DNA of 64,000 nucleotides, from contig JACKPD010000002.1 in assembly GCA_024233785.1 (NCBI GenBank), positions 1-64,000 on the forward strand. Direction: 5' to 3'. The notes beneath the pieces are model-generated. The model did no database searches, had not been told where the DNA came from, and worked only from the letters and a program-made list of their open reading frames with translations. The stretch is from Spirochaetales bacterium. GTDB lineage: Bacteria; Spirochaetota; Spirochaetia; CADAEX01. A program made the translations under genes and the position numbers. Positions 1 to 8,190 of the stretch are shown one piece after another; position 1 is the first letter of the stretch; the number at the start of each line of letters is the position of its first letter.

Positions 1-450
1 ATTGAAGAAACTGTTCACAGTCTTGAAGCAAATCTGGGAAGAGCGGCAACCGATTCCGAAATAGCTGCAAAAATGGGTATTTCAATTGAAGATCTCAATA
101 AAAGCATACATAAAATCAGCACATCCTCGATATTGTCGCTTAATGATTTGTGGTATACCGGAGAAGATAACGATAAAGTGTCAATTGTCGACAGCATAGA
201 ATCCCCGCAGAGTCTCAATCCTGATATTATCGTAGAAAAAGATGAAATAAAAAAAGTGATTGTGCAGGCTATAAGCGAACTTCCCGATAAGGAAAAAAAG
301 GTCCTTGTTCTTTATTATTATGAAGATCTTACCTTGAAAGAGATTGGAAAGGTTCTTGATGTAACTGAATCAAGGATTTCACAGCTGCATACCAAAGCCA
401 TTCTCAGATTGAGGTCCAAGCTAACGAGTCTTAAAAAAGGAATTATGTAA
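1..450 (+). CDS. fliA: Flagellar sigma-28 factor (FliA/WhiG), 5' end missing
   Basis: The reading frame is open from the first base of the window, so only the C-terminal 149 residues are present. They contain the end of sigma region 3 and a clear region 4 helix-turn-helix (LTLKEIGKVLDVTESRISQL), preceded by the SELPDKEKKVLVLYYYE stretch typical of FliA/WhiG. The protein directs RNA polymerase to flagellar and chemotaxis promoters. It lies 4 bases upstream of fapA in the same direction, an arrangement common in spirochaete and polar-flagellate motility operons. An internal ATG at 73 is not the start, since homologous sequence continues upstream of it. Confidence 0.93.
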   Translation: MEETVHSLEANLGRAATDSEIAAKMGISIEDLNKSIHKISTSSILSLNDLWYTGEDNDKVSIVDSIESPQSLNPDIIVEKDEIKKVIVQAISELPDKEKKVLVLYYYEDLTLKEIGKVLDVTESRISQLHTKAILRLRSKLTSLKKGIM

Positions 451-454
451 TATA

Positions 455-2404
455 ATGAAAGAACTCCTAACAATCGGGGAATTCAGAAATTACATGAAAG
501 AACTTGCCTCACGTGACAGCAGCGTAAAATCTGTTCAGGTTTCTGCTGCTTCAATCGAAGAATGTCTTGAGCAGGCAGCTATTGAACTTGGCACGACAAT
601 TTCAAAACTTGAGTACGAAGTAATCGTAAAGGGTTTTAAAGGCCTGCTGGGGATGATGAAAAAGAATTATACTCTTGTAGTCTATAAAATACAGGACAGA
701 CAGGAAGAGCAGTCCGGAATCGAAGATTTTGGTACTGATGAATTTGTTGAAGACAGTAAAATAATAAATAAAGACGGCGAAGTTGTAGTTACTTTATATA
801 AGGGTAATGTACTTATGAAGGTCCTTCCTCCAATAGGAAGAGGAAAAAAAGCTACACCGGAAGCTGCTTACAATAAACTTAATGCCAGAAATGTAAAAGA
901 TTATGATAAGGCATTTATTTCAAAAATAGTTAAACTTGCGGATGCTATGCAGGTCAAGGTCGGGACCTTTGATCATATTCCTTCCAATGATTCAATTATT
1001 TCACTCAAAATTGAAGAAAACGATATGAAAGCATATATAACAGTTACTATGCCGGGAAACGGGGGAAGTGACCTGGGAAAGGATACTGTTCTTTCATTTC
1101 TTAAAAATAACATGGTTATTTATGGTGTAGATGAACAGAAGCTTGAAGATTTCCTGGATCATCCTGTTTACGGAAGCCGTTTCCTTGTTGCTGAAGGATC
1201 AGTTCCTGTAAACGGAAATGATGCTGAAATTATATATAATTTCAATATTGAATCAGCACCGTCATTCTTAAAAGAGAAAAACGGCCGTATTGATTTCAAG
1301 GACAAGAATCTAGTCCAGAATGTTGTTGAAGGACAGGTCCTTGCAGAAAAAATTCCTGCGGAGAAAGGTAAAAAAGGAAGAACAGTTACAGGTAAAACGC
1401 TTGATGCAAAAGACGGTGCAGATAAAGAGCTGAAAATCGGCAATAACACTGTACTTTCAAAGGACGGCCTAAAGGCGATTGCTTCATGCAACGGGCAGGT
1501 ACTTCTTGTAAATGAAAGAATTACAGTCGAAAATGTATATATGGTTGAAGGGGATGTAAATCTGACTACAGGAAATATACACTTTCTCGGTACAGTTGTT
1601 GTTAAAGGCAATGTTGAAGACGGCTTTTCTGTAAAGGCAACCGGCAATATTGAAGTAATGGGGAATGTAGGGAAATGCAATCTCGATGCAGTGGGAAATA
1701 TACTTGTCCATCAGGGGATTAACTGCCGCGGGGAAGGACTTGTTAAAGCAGGAAAAGGCGTTGTCGCCAAATTTATTCAGAATTCAAATGTTGAGGCGGG
1801 AGAAATTGTTTTTGTTTCAGATGGTATAATTAATTCCTATGTTGATTCAAACAGTAAAATAATCTGTAAAGGTAAAAGAGCTACAATAGTAGGCGGAAAA
1901 CTAAGGGCAACAGAAGAAATTTCCGCAAAGACATTCGGATCTATGGCTGTTGGTTCAACCGAGATTGAGGTCGGGTTTGATCCTAAAAGCAAGGAAAGGC
2001 TGCTCGGTCTGGAAAAAGAAAAGGAAGCTCTTGAAAAGGAACTGGATGAAATAGACAGAAATCTTGTAACTTTGGAAAATCTAAAAAAGAAATTAAGGGA
2101 TAAATTCCCGGAAGATAAACAGCAGATGCTCGATGAAATAACAGGCAGAATTAAATCAATTAATGAAGAACTTAAAGAGCTTGCTGCTGAAAATGAGGAA
2201 ATTTTCAAGCATATTCACTCCCTCAAATCAGTTGGAAGGGTATCTGCATCTGCGACAGTATATCCCGGGGTAAAAATAACCATCAAGGATGCAAGGCTTG
2301 ATGTTAAAAACGAACTTAAAAGATTAACATTTATAAATGAAGATTCAATTATTAAAACAATAAAATATGAAGAGCCTGAGGATGAATCTTTCGAGGAGGA
2401 TTGA
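455..2404 (+). CDS. fapA: FapA family (DUF342) flagellar assembly protein
   Basis: A 649-residue protein. Residues about 25-75 resemble the Jag N-terminal domain (SIEECLEQAAIELGTTISKLE, then GFKGLLGM). The middle carries the repetitive glycine/valine-rich beta-helix of DUF342 (about 250-480), and residues about 510-590 form a long charged coiled coil. FapA proteins are cytoplasmic and have been linked to flagellar placement and assembly in Vibrio; the biochemical role is unsettled. Start ATG follows the fliA stop by 4 bases, and the stop overlaps the next ATG by one base, so translation of the cluster is probably coupled. Confidence 0.88.
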   Translation: MKELLTIGEFRNYMKELASRDSSVKSVQVSAASIEECLEQAAIELGTTISKLEYEVIVKGFKGLLGMMKKNYTLVVYKIQDRQEEQSGIEDFGTDEFVEDSKIINKDGEVVVTLYKGNVLMKVLPPIGRGKKATPEAAYNKLNARNVKDYDKAFISKIVKLADAMQVKVGTFDHIPSNDSIISLKIEENDMKAYITVTMPGNGGSDLGKDTVLSFLKNNMVIYGVDEQKLEDFLDHPVYGSRFLVAEGSVPVNGNDAEIIYNFNIESAPSFLKEKNGRIDFKDKNLVQNVVEGQVLAEKIPAEKGKKGRTVTGKTLDAKDGADKELKIGNNTVLSKDGLKAIASCNGQVLLVNERITVENVYMVEGDVNLTTGNIHFLGTVVVKGNVEDGFSVKATGNIEVMGNVGKCNLDAVGNILVHQGINCRGEGLVKAGKGVVAKFIQNSNVEAGEIVFVSDGIINSYVDSNSKIICKGKRATIVGGKLRATEEISAKTFGSMAVGSTEIEVGFDPKSKERLLGLEKEKEALEKELDEIDRNLVTLENLKKKLRDKFPEDKQQMLDEITGRIKSINEELKELAAENEEIFKHIHSLKSVGRVSASATVYPGVKITIKDARLDVKNELKRLTFINEDSIIKTIKYEEPEDESFEED

Positions 2405-2724
2405 TGTCAATACAACCAATCGACCTTCAGACTCTTTTTGTTAAAATGAATCAGGTTGGGAAAGAACAGGCTGTCAATAAGGAAAGTATCACACTCCAGC
2501 AGGAAATACAGGGAAGTGAAATAGTTAAGAAAAATCAGCATGATGATAATAGCGTTAACAGGGCTGACAGCTCAGACACCGGTCCGGAAAAAACAAAGGA
2601 AGACGGAGAGGGTGAAAAAAACCAAAGCCAGAGAGAGCATAAAAAAGGTAAAGATGAAAAACAGAAAAATCATGAAATTCTTTTTGACCCTGATCTCGGC
2701 AGAAATATTGATATCAGCGGATAA
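2404..2724 (+). CDS. Small hydrophilic protein of the flagellar cluster, unknown function
   Basis: A 106-residue, highly charged protein rich in Lys, Glu, Gln and Asn, with no membrane segment or cysteine; residues about 30-90 look disordered. I do not recognise a family. The ATG at 2404 is preferred to the in-frame TTG at 2401: it overlaps the fapA stop (TGATG) and sits 3 bases after a strong GAGGAGG. Its tight packing between fapA and a membrane-anchored coiled-coil protein suggests a co-expressed motility accessory protein, but this is inference only. Confidence 0.7.
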   Translation: MSIQPIDLQTLFVKMNQVGKEQAVNKESITLQQEIQGSEIVKKNQHDDNSVNRADSSDTGPEKTKEDGEGEKNQSQREHKKGKDEKQKNHEILFDPDLGRNIDISG

Positions 2725-2730
2725 TCTTCC

Positions 2731-3258
2731 ATGCTCATAATTATAACTTTAATAGTTAATACGTTGGCATTATTTCTTATTTTTCATTATTTTAAATGGA
2801 AACTGACAAGTTATAATTTTCTTGATGGTTTCGAAAAAAAGAAAGAAGAATTTAAAGATGAAATTGATGAGATTATCATTGAGATTAACAGGACAACAGA
2901 AAGAAATTTGCAGATACTGGAAGCAAAAATAAGTCAGCTTAATGAAATTACAGCCAGATCGGAAAAGGTGTTCAATGCCCTTAAAAAGCAAAAGAATACT
3001 GATGAAAGTACTGATGAAATATTTCAGAAGCTGGAGAAAAAAAGCATAAGCGACAGGATTGAGAAGCTGGTTAACCCCCAGAGCTCAAGGCTGCCGCGCC
3101 AGGCAGAACCGGCTGGAAGCGCTGTTACAAGGGAAGATATCCGGCAGAAGGTAATGTCTATGTATCAGAATGGTATAGATATTGAGCTGATATCAAGGAA
3201 TCTCGGTATTACTTCAGGTGAGGCTGAATTAATAATATCAATAAATAATATAAAATAA
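2731..3258 (+). CDS. Membrane-anchored coiled-coil protein with C-terminal helix-turn-helix-like segment
   Basis: A 175-residue protein: one N-terminal membrane segment (residues 2-20), a charged coiled coil (about 34-105), a low-complexity linker, and a C-terminal segment (VTREDIRQKVMSMYQNGIDIELISRNLGITSGEAELIISI) shaped like a small helix-turn-helix. This layout recalls DUF2802/DUF6115 proteins, including SwrB-like proteins that sit in motility operons and influence flagellar export assembly; that similarity is judged by eye. It begins 6 bases after the preceding stop and is followed 11 bases later by the CheA-like kinase. Confidence 0.75.
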   Translation: MLIIITLIVNTLALFLIFHYFKWKLTSYNFLDGFEKKKEEFKDEIDEIIIEINRTTERNLQILEAKISQLNEITARSEKVFNALKKQKNTDESTDEIFQKLEKKSISDRIEKLVNPQSSRLPRQAEPAGSAVTREDIRQKVMSMYQNGIDIELISRNLGITSGEAELIISINNIK

Positions 3259-3269
3259 AGTGGAACTGT

Positions 3270-5456
3270 ATGAATAACTTAATGGAATTGTTTATAAGAG
3301 ACAGTAAAAAATACATAAGCCAGATTATTGATTCCCTCATCAATTATGAAAAAGACCCCAATAACAATGATCAGCTTGATACGGCCTTCAGGGCAGTTCA
3401 TTCTATCAAAACTGAGTCTTCCTACCTGGTCCTGAATGAAATAAAAGATCTTTCACATGGTATGGAAGATGAACTTGAAAAACTAAGGTCAGGGAAAGAA
3501 GTTTTCACAAAAGAAAAATGCAGCGGTCTGATTGGAAAAGCCGAAAAACTGCAAATTATGATAGATAAAACCGAGGAAGAAAATTTATCCTGGCCTGAAT
3601 TAATTGAAGACAGCGGAAGTGACGGCGTGTTGAGTATTGCTGTTGATACAGCAGAAGATGACTATACGGCAGATAAAAGTAAAGATGAAATTATTGAAGA
3701 GCCTGAATCAGATATTGAGGATCTCGAGGAAATTGAAGAACCTGAAGAAGAGCCTGAAGAAATGGAAGAGCTGGAAGAAGATATAATTCCCGGTGAAATA
3801 GAAATATCTGAAGAGATGGAAGAGCCGTCAGAAGATATTACTCCCTATGAGACAGAAATACCTGAAGATAAAATTCCTGAAGATTCACAATCCGGTCCTG
3901 CTGAGCCTGCGGAACCTGCTGAGGAACATTCTGAATTCAATACCCATAATAATGAGCTGATAAGCCGAAAAGCTGAAAGTGATATTGAAAATATGGTTAA
4001 AAAAGAATTCAATGATTTTCAGATTCAGCTTCTCTCGGATTCAATGAAAAGAGGTGAGAAATTATACAGAATTATCTGTGATATATCGCCGTCAAGCACA
4101 ATGAAATATCCGCGCCTCTATCTGATTATAAATAATCTTGAACTTCATACAAATCTTGTTAAAACAATCCCTTCTGTAGATATACTTGAAAAAGGGAATG
4201 AAACAAGAATAACCTGCTATATAACAACCAGAAAAGTATATAATGAAATCTATAAAATTATAAATGTTGATGAAGTAAACGATATTCAGATTATAAATAT
4301 CCCATACGAATATCTTTTCCGCCAGGATAAAAAGGAAAAATCTTCAGATGAAAAACCTTCAACTGAAAAGACAATACCTGTAAAAATAGATCGTCTGGAT
4401 GCTCTCTTTGTTTCAGTACAGTCGATGAGAATATCGCTTTTGCTCAAAGACAGCAGGGGGGACTACGTTATTCCTGATTCAATACTGGAAACTCTGGAAT
4501 CAATGGAAAAAAGCATAAGACTTTTGAGAATGGTAAGTCTTTCAGAGGAATTTAAATCAGTACCTGCGGCTATACGGAAGATCGCGTACAGTAAAGGTAA
4601 AGAGGTCAGTATTGTTTTTAATGACAACGGCGTTGAGATAGACCGGAGCATCTTTGAACTTATTTACGACCCTGTAATACATTTATTCAAAAATGCTATT
4701 GATCACGGAATAGAAACAGTAGAGGAACGGCTTGAAAAATCCAAAAACCGAAGCGGAAAAATCGTCTGCAGTTCTTATTCCGGAAGCGGGTACCTTGTTA
4801 TTGAAATTACGGATGACGGTAAAGGGCTTGACCTTAACAAGATTGCTGAAAAAACCGGCTATACAATTACAGAACTTGCAGATGAAAACAGAATTGTTTC
4901 AATACTGACAGCACCGGGATTTACTACTAAAAAAGATGCTGATGAGCATTCCGGACGCGGATTCGGGCTTAATCTTGTAAAGGAAAAAATATCAAAAATT
5001 GAAGGTTCGTCACTTGAAATAAAAACAAACCCTGGGAAGGGAACATCAGTCCGTATAAAACTGCCTGATAATTATATAGCAAGAAAGGTTTTATATTTCT
5101 TAAAGGGAGGCAGGATTACGGCAGTTGATTCAGAATGTGTTGAGGCAGAAGCTAACGATGTCGGCTCATTTCTTATTCAGAAAAACAATGGGCAGCTTTT
5201 CTACAAAGATATTCCGGTATATACAAAAGACGGCATTGTTTTTTCAGGCGGCCCCGGGATCAAAAACAGCAAGGGAATAATCATTAAAAATAATGGTAAA
5301 AAAGGTCTGCTGCTTGCGGATAAAATACTCTTTACGCAGACCATTCCCGCGGACAGGCTTTACCTTCTGCACTCCGGCCTTCCATATCTTTATATGATGC
5401 GTGTCGCGGGCATGGAAAGGGAATATATTTATATTGACAGTTCCATACTTGAATAA
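3270..5456 (+). CDS. cheA: CheA-family chemotaxis histidine kinase
   Basis: A 728-residue protein with the full CheA order. An Hpt domain (about 1-105) has the phospho-acceptor His44 in AVHSIKTES. A very acidic Glu/Pro linker (about 130-215) follows. A P2-like region (about 240-350) and a dimerisation domain (about 365-440) precede the ATPase domain: N-box HLFKNAIDHGIE, G1 DDGKG, G2 GRGFGLNLVKEKI. A divergent CheW-like domain ends the protein. It probably autophosphorylates and signals to a response regulator. No cheW, cheY, cheR or cheB lies nearby; the gene is the last of a flagellar operon instead, so it may be a second CheA with a motility-specific job. The acidic linker is longer than usual. 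Confidence 0.85.
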   Translation: MNNLMELFIRDSKKYISQIIDSLINYEKDPNNNDQLDTAFRAVHSIKTESSYLVLNEIKDLSHGMEDELEKLRSGKEVFTKEKCSGLIGKAEKLQIMIDKTEEENLSWPELIEDSGSDGVLSIAVDTAEDDYTADKSKDEIIEEPESDIEDLEEIEEPEEEPEEMEELEEDIIPGEIEISEEMEEPSEDITPYETEIPEDKIPEDSQSGPAEPAEPAEEHSEFNTHNNELISRKAESDIENMVKKEFNDFQIQLLSDSMKRGEKLYRIICDISPSSTMKYPRLYLIINNLELHTNLVKTIPSVDILEKGNETRITCYITTRKVYNEIYKIINVDEVNDIQIINIPYEYLFRQDKKEKSSDEKPSTEKTIPVKIDRLDALFVSVQSMRISLLLKDSRGDYVIPDSILETLESMEKSIRLLRMVSLSEEFKSVPAAIRKIAYSKGKEVSIVFNDNGVEIDRSIFELIYDPVIHLFKNAIDHGIETVEERLEKSKNRSGKIVCSSYSGSGYLVIEITDDGKGLDLNKIAEKTGYTITELADENRIVSILTAPGFTTKKDADEHSGRGFGLNLVKEKISKIEGSSLEIKTNPGKGTSVRIKLPDNYIARKVLYFLKGGRITAVDSECVEAEANDVGSFLIQKNNGQLFYKDIPVYTKDGIVFSGGPGIKNSKGIIIKNNGKKGLLLADKILFTQTIPADRLYLLHSGLPYLYMMRVAGMEREYIYIDSSILE

Positions 5457-5472
5457 ATATTCTGTGCAGTAA

Positions 5473-6972
5473 TTATATATTTCTGCCGTATCCGGCGTTT
5501 TTTAACGCAGTAAGCGCTGCTTCCCTCTCATTCCAGGGAACAGGACCAGTGTTATAAATTATTGTGGATTCATGCCCTTTCCCGAGAAGAATTACTGTAT
5601 CACCTTTTTCTGCAATTTCAACAGCCTTGCTGATTGCTTCCTGCCTGTCAGGTATAAGATAAAGCGATGACTTGTCAAAAGAAGGATTTATCCCGGAGGA
5701 AATCTGCCGGATAATATCCATTGAGTCTTCTCCCCGCGGGTCCTCGTCTGTCAGAATCAGTATATCGCTGTAAAGAGAGGCAATTTTACCCTGAATCGCC
5801 CTTTTTTCTGTATCCCTCTCACCCGCAGAACCGAAAAGTGCGATAAGGCGTCCTTTCACAGTTTTTTTTATCATCGGGAATATTTTTTCAAATGCTCCCG
5901 GCGTGTGCGCATAATCTACAATTAAGGTAAAATCCTGTCCTGAATCTATTATATCCATTCTACCTTTAACAGATACAAGATTCCCTGATAAGGAAAGGAC
6001 CTTACCCATATCCTCCCCGGTAATTCCGGAGACGGCAAGAGAAGCGGCAAGAAAGTTCTCTATGTTGAAAATTCCGGGAACAGGAAGGAGGCACCTGAAT
6101 GATTTCCCCTTATAATTGGCATTAAACGAGGATCCCGAGCTGTCTGAAATTATGGATGATGCGTAAATATCACTTTTAATATCTTCCAGTGAATATGAAA
6201 CAACCGGAGATGCTGCGGCATTGATAAAGCTCATTTTTGATGGTTCGCTGTAGTTTACAACACAAAATCCGGTTGTCTTTCTGAAAAGATTAGCCTTGTC
6301 GTTAATATAGTTTTCCATATTCCCGTGGAATTCAAGATGCTCATGTGTAACATTGGTCAGAACTGCCGCGTCATACTTTATCGCCGCAAGACGTGATGTT
6401 TTTTTCGAAAGACCGTGTGAAGTTGATTCAATTACTCCGTATTCAAAATTATTCCTCACCATTTCTGAAATAATGTGCATTATTTCAGGTGATTCAGGGG
6501 TTGATTGCCTGTATGGATTTTTTTCCGGTTTACCGCTGCAGTCATATTCAACTGTAGAAATAAAACCGGACTTTTTCCCAAGCAGGTTTAACAGCTGGTA
6601 AATAAAAGAGACAGTAGTGCTTTTACCGTCAGTTCCTGTAACACCAATAATTTTGATTTTTTCCGCGGGATTTCCGTACCACTCTGATGAAAAGAATGCC
6701 ATGGCTTTTCTTGTATCATCAACAAGAATCCAGGAAACTGAAGTATTGATTTTCTCCGGCATTCTGGATACAAATATTGCGGAGGCGCCCCTTTCAATTG
6801 CATCTTCAATAAAGTTGTGTCCGTCTGTATGAATTCCTGTAAGCGCGAAAAAGGCATAGCCGGTTTTTACGTAACGAGAATCGTATGCTATTCCTTCAAT
6901 TAAAATATCGGGGTTCCCCGCAGTAAGGGTTATATTGCAGTTATTAAGCAAAGCTGATAATCTTTTCGGCAT
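5473..6972 (-). CDS. murE: UDP-N-acetylmuramoyl-tripeptide synthetase MurE
   Basis: A 499-residue Mur ligase that adds the third residue of the peptidoglycan stem peptide in the cytoplasm. The ATP loop is GVTGTDGKSTTVSF, the central domain has TNVTHEHLEFHG, and the C-terminal ligase domain has VDYAHTPGAFEK. The residues that set amino-acid choice read EDPRGED (around 5734-5748) where diaminopimelate-adding enzymes have DNPR. That fits ornithine, the usual spirochaete third residue, but does not prove it. The ATG at 6972 is chosen because it gives the normal N-terminus and leaves room for the divergent queD; a longer frame to 7065 would overlap queD. Confidence 0.93.
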   Translation of the reverse strand: MPKRLSALLNNCNITLTAGNPDILIEGIAYDSRYVKTGYAFFALTGIHTDGHNFIEDAIERGASAIFVSRMPEKINTSVSWILVDDTRKAMAFFSSEWYGNPAEKIKIIGVTGTDGKSTTVSFIYQLLNLLGKKSGFISTVEYDCSGKPEKNPYRQSTPESPEIMHIISEMVRNNFEYGVIESTSHGLSKKTSRLAAIKYDAAVLTNVTHEHLEFHGNMENYINDKANLFRKTTGFCVVNYSEPSKMSFINAAASPVVSYSLEDIKSDIYASSIISDSSGSSFNANYKGKSFRCLLPVPGIFNIENFLAASLAVSGITGEDMGKVLSLSGNLVSVKGRMDIIDSGQDFTLIVDYAHTPGAFEKIFPMIKKTVKGRLIALFGSAGERDTEKRAIQGKIASLYSDILILTDEDPRGEDSMDIIRQISSGINPSFDKSSLYLIPDRQEAISKAVEIAEKGDTVILLGKGHESTIIYNTGPVPWNEREAALTALKNAGYGRNI

Positions 6973-7023
6973 AATAATGATATTATCAATATATTGGTGT
7001 ATCTTCAATAGAGGCGGATTTAA

Positions 7024-7407
7024 ATGTATACAGTAAGAGCAGAGGACAGTTTTGCCGCAGCTCATTATCTAAAAAATTATCACGGCAAATGTGAGAATCT
7101 GCACGGTCACAATTATAAAGTAAGGGTATATGTTAAGGGGAGAGAACTGGATCCCGGAGGAATGCTTCTTGACTTTGGAATTCTGAAAAAAATACTCAAA
7201 AAAATACTCGAAGAATTTGACCATAAAAATCTAAATGATGTCCCTTTTTTCCTTGAGAGAGACCCAAGTGCGGAACTTATTGCATACTATATTTTTCAGC
7301 TGATAAAAGAGGAACTGCCTAATGCGGGAAGAGATTGTACTCTTAACAGGGTTGAGGTTTTTGAGACTGAAAAAAATCTTGCATATTATGAAGAAGAAGA
7401 TATATAG
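7024..7407 (+). CDS. queD: 6-pyruvoyl-tetrahydropterin synthase / QueD family
   Basis: A 127-residue single-domain protein of the tunnelling-fold family. Zinc ligands His14 (AAAHYL), His27 and His29 (LHGHNYKV) are present, with the catalytic Cys23 (GKCENLHGH) and the later DHKNLND and VEVFETEKN motifs. Bacterial members usually make 6-carboxytetrahydropterin for queuosine, the modified base of tRNA anticodons; a folate or pterin role is the alternative. No other queuosine gene is visible here. It is divergent from murE across 51 bases and is followed 21 bases later by a phosphoesterase gene. Confidence 0.88.
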   Translation: MYTVRAEDSFAAAHYLKNYHGKCENLHGHNYKVRVYVKGRELDPGGMLLDFGILKKILKKILEEFDHKNLNDVPFFLERDPSAELIAYYIFQLIKEELPNAGRDCTLNRVEVFETEKNLAYYEEEDI

Positions 7408-7428
7408 TATTATATCGGGAGCCTGCAG

Positions 7429-8082
7429 TTGAAGATAATAGGGTTATCTGATATCCATGGGGATATTCGATATATTTCAGGAATTGAAAATGAAATAAAA
7501 TCAGCAGATCTGGTACTAATAGCCGGTGATATCACTCATTTCGGATATTCACCTGAAGCTGAAAATATTATTTCCGCAATAATGGAGATTAATAAAAACA
7601 TTTTTTCAATTACCGGCAACTGTGATAATAAATCTGTTGCAGAGTATATTGAGAATATTGGTATATCTGCTGAAGGTAAAGAGGTTTATTACAGACCTTT
7701 AGATCTGAAAATACTTGGTTTCGGAGGGTCAGTATCAACACCGGTAAACACTCCCAATACTTTTCCTGAATCTGTTTTTCTTGATTTTTTCTCATCGATA
7801 GAATCTTCACCGGATATTTTACTTACCCATCAGCCTCCTTACAATACCTCTTCAGACAGGGTAATGGGGATGAAGCATGTCGGAAGTCCTGCAATAAAGG
7901 CTTTTCTTGATGATAAAAAACCGCGTCTTTGTCTGTGCGGCCATATTCATGAGTCAATAAGCGCAGATTATTGCGGAGAGACACTTATAGTTAATCCCGG
8001 TCCGTTTAAAAACGGTTATTACAGCATAATCTACAGCAAAGGCAGTACAGGCAGTTTTACTGCTGAATTGTTCAGGCTTTAG
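7429..8082 (+). CDS. Calcineurin-like metallophosphoesterase
   Basis: A 217-residue cytoplasmic protein with the metallophosphoesterase motifs in order: SDIHGD (Asp8, His10), AGDITH, GNCDN, THQPP and CGHIHES. It should use two metal ions to hydrolyse a phosphate ester; the substrate cannot be told. The size and motif spacing fit YfcE-like or archaeal Icc-like members. The start is TTG at 7429, with GGGAG about 8 bases upstream, because no in-frame ATG precedes the first motif. It probably shares a transcript with queD. Confidence 0.85.
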   Translation: MKIIGLSDIHGDIRYISGIENEIKSADLVLIAGDITHFGYSPEAENIISAIMEINKNIFSITGNCDNKSVAEYIENIGISAEGKEVYYRPLDLKILGFGGSVSTPVNTPNTFPESVFLDFFSSIESSPDILLTHQPPYNTSSDRVMGMKHVGSPAIKAFLDDKKPRLCLCGHIHESISADYCGETLIVNPGPFKNGYYSIIYSKGSTGSFTAELFRL

Positions 8083-8190
8083 ACAGTTTTACAAAAAATT
8101 AGACCTCATAACGAAAGGGATTCATATATTAAAAAAGTCGTGTTTTGAAAATGGTTTTATTATTTGAAAACTCAGCTGGAGGTCTTTTAA

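Noticed and set aside
1168..2208. Several minus-strand open frames within fapA
   Set aside because: They overlap a clear gene on the opposite strand, have repetitive Ser/Phe-rich composition, and lack ribosome-binding sites.
6972..7065. Longer N-terminus for MurE starting at 7065
   Set aside because: It would run into queD, and the added residues do not resemble MurE; ATG 6972 gives the normal start.
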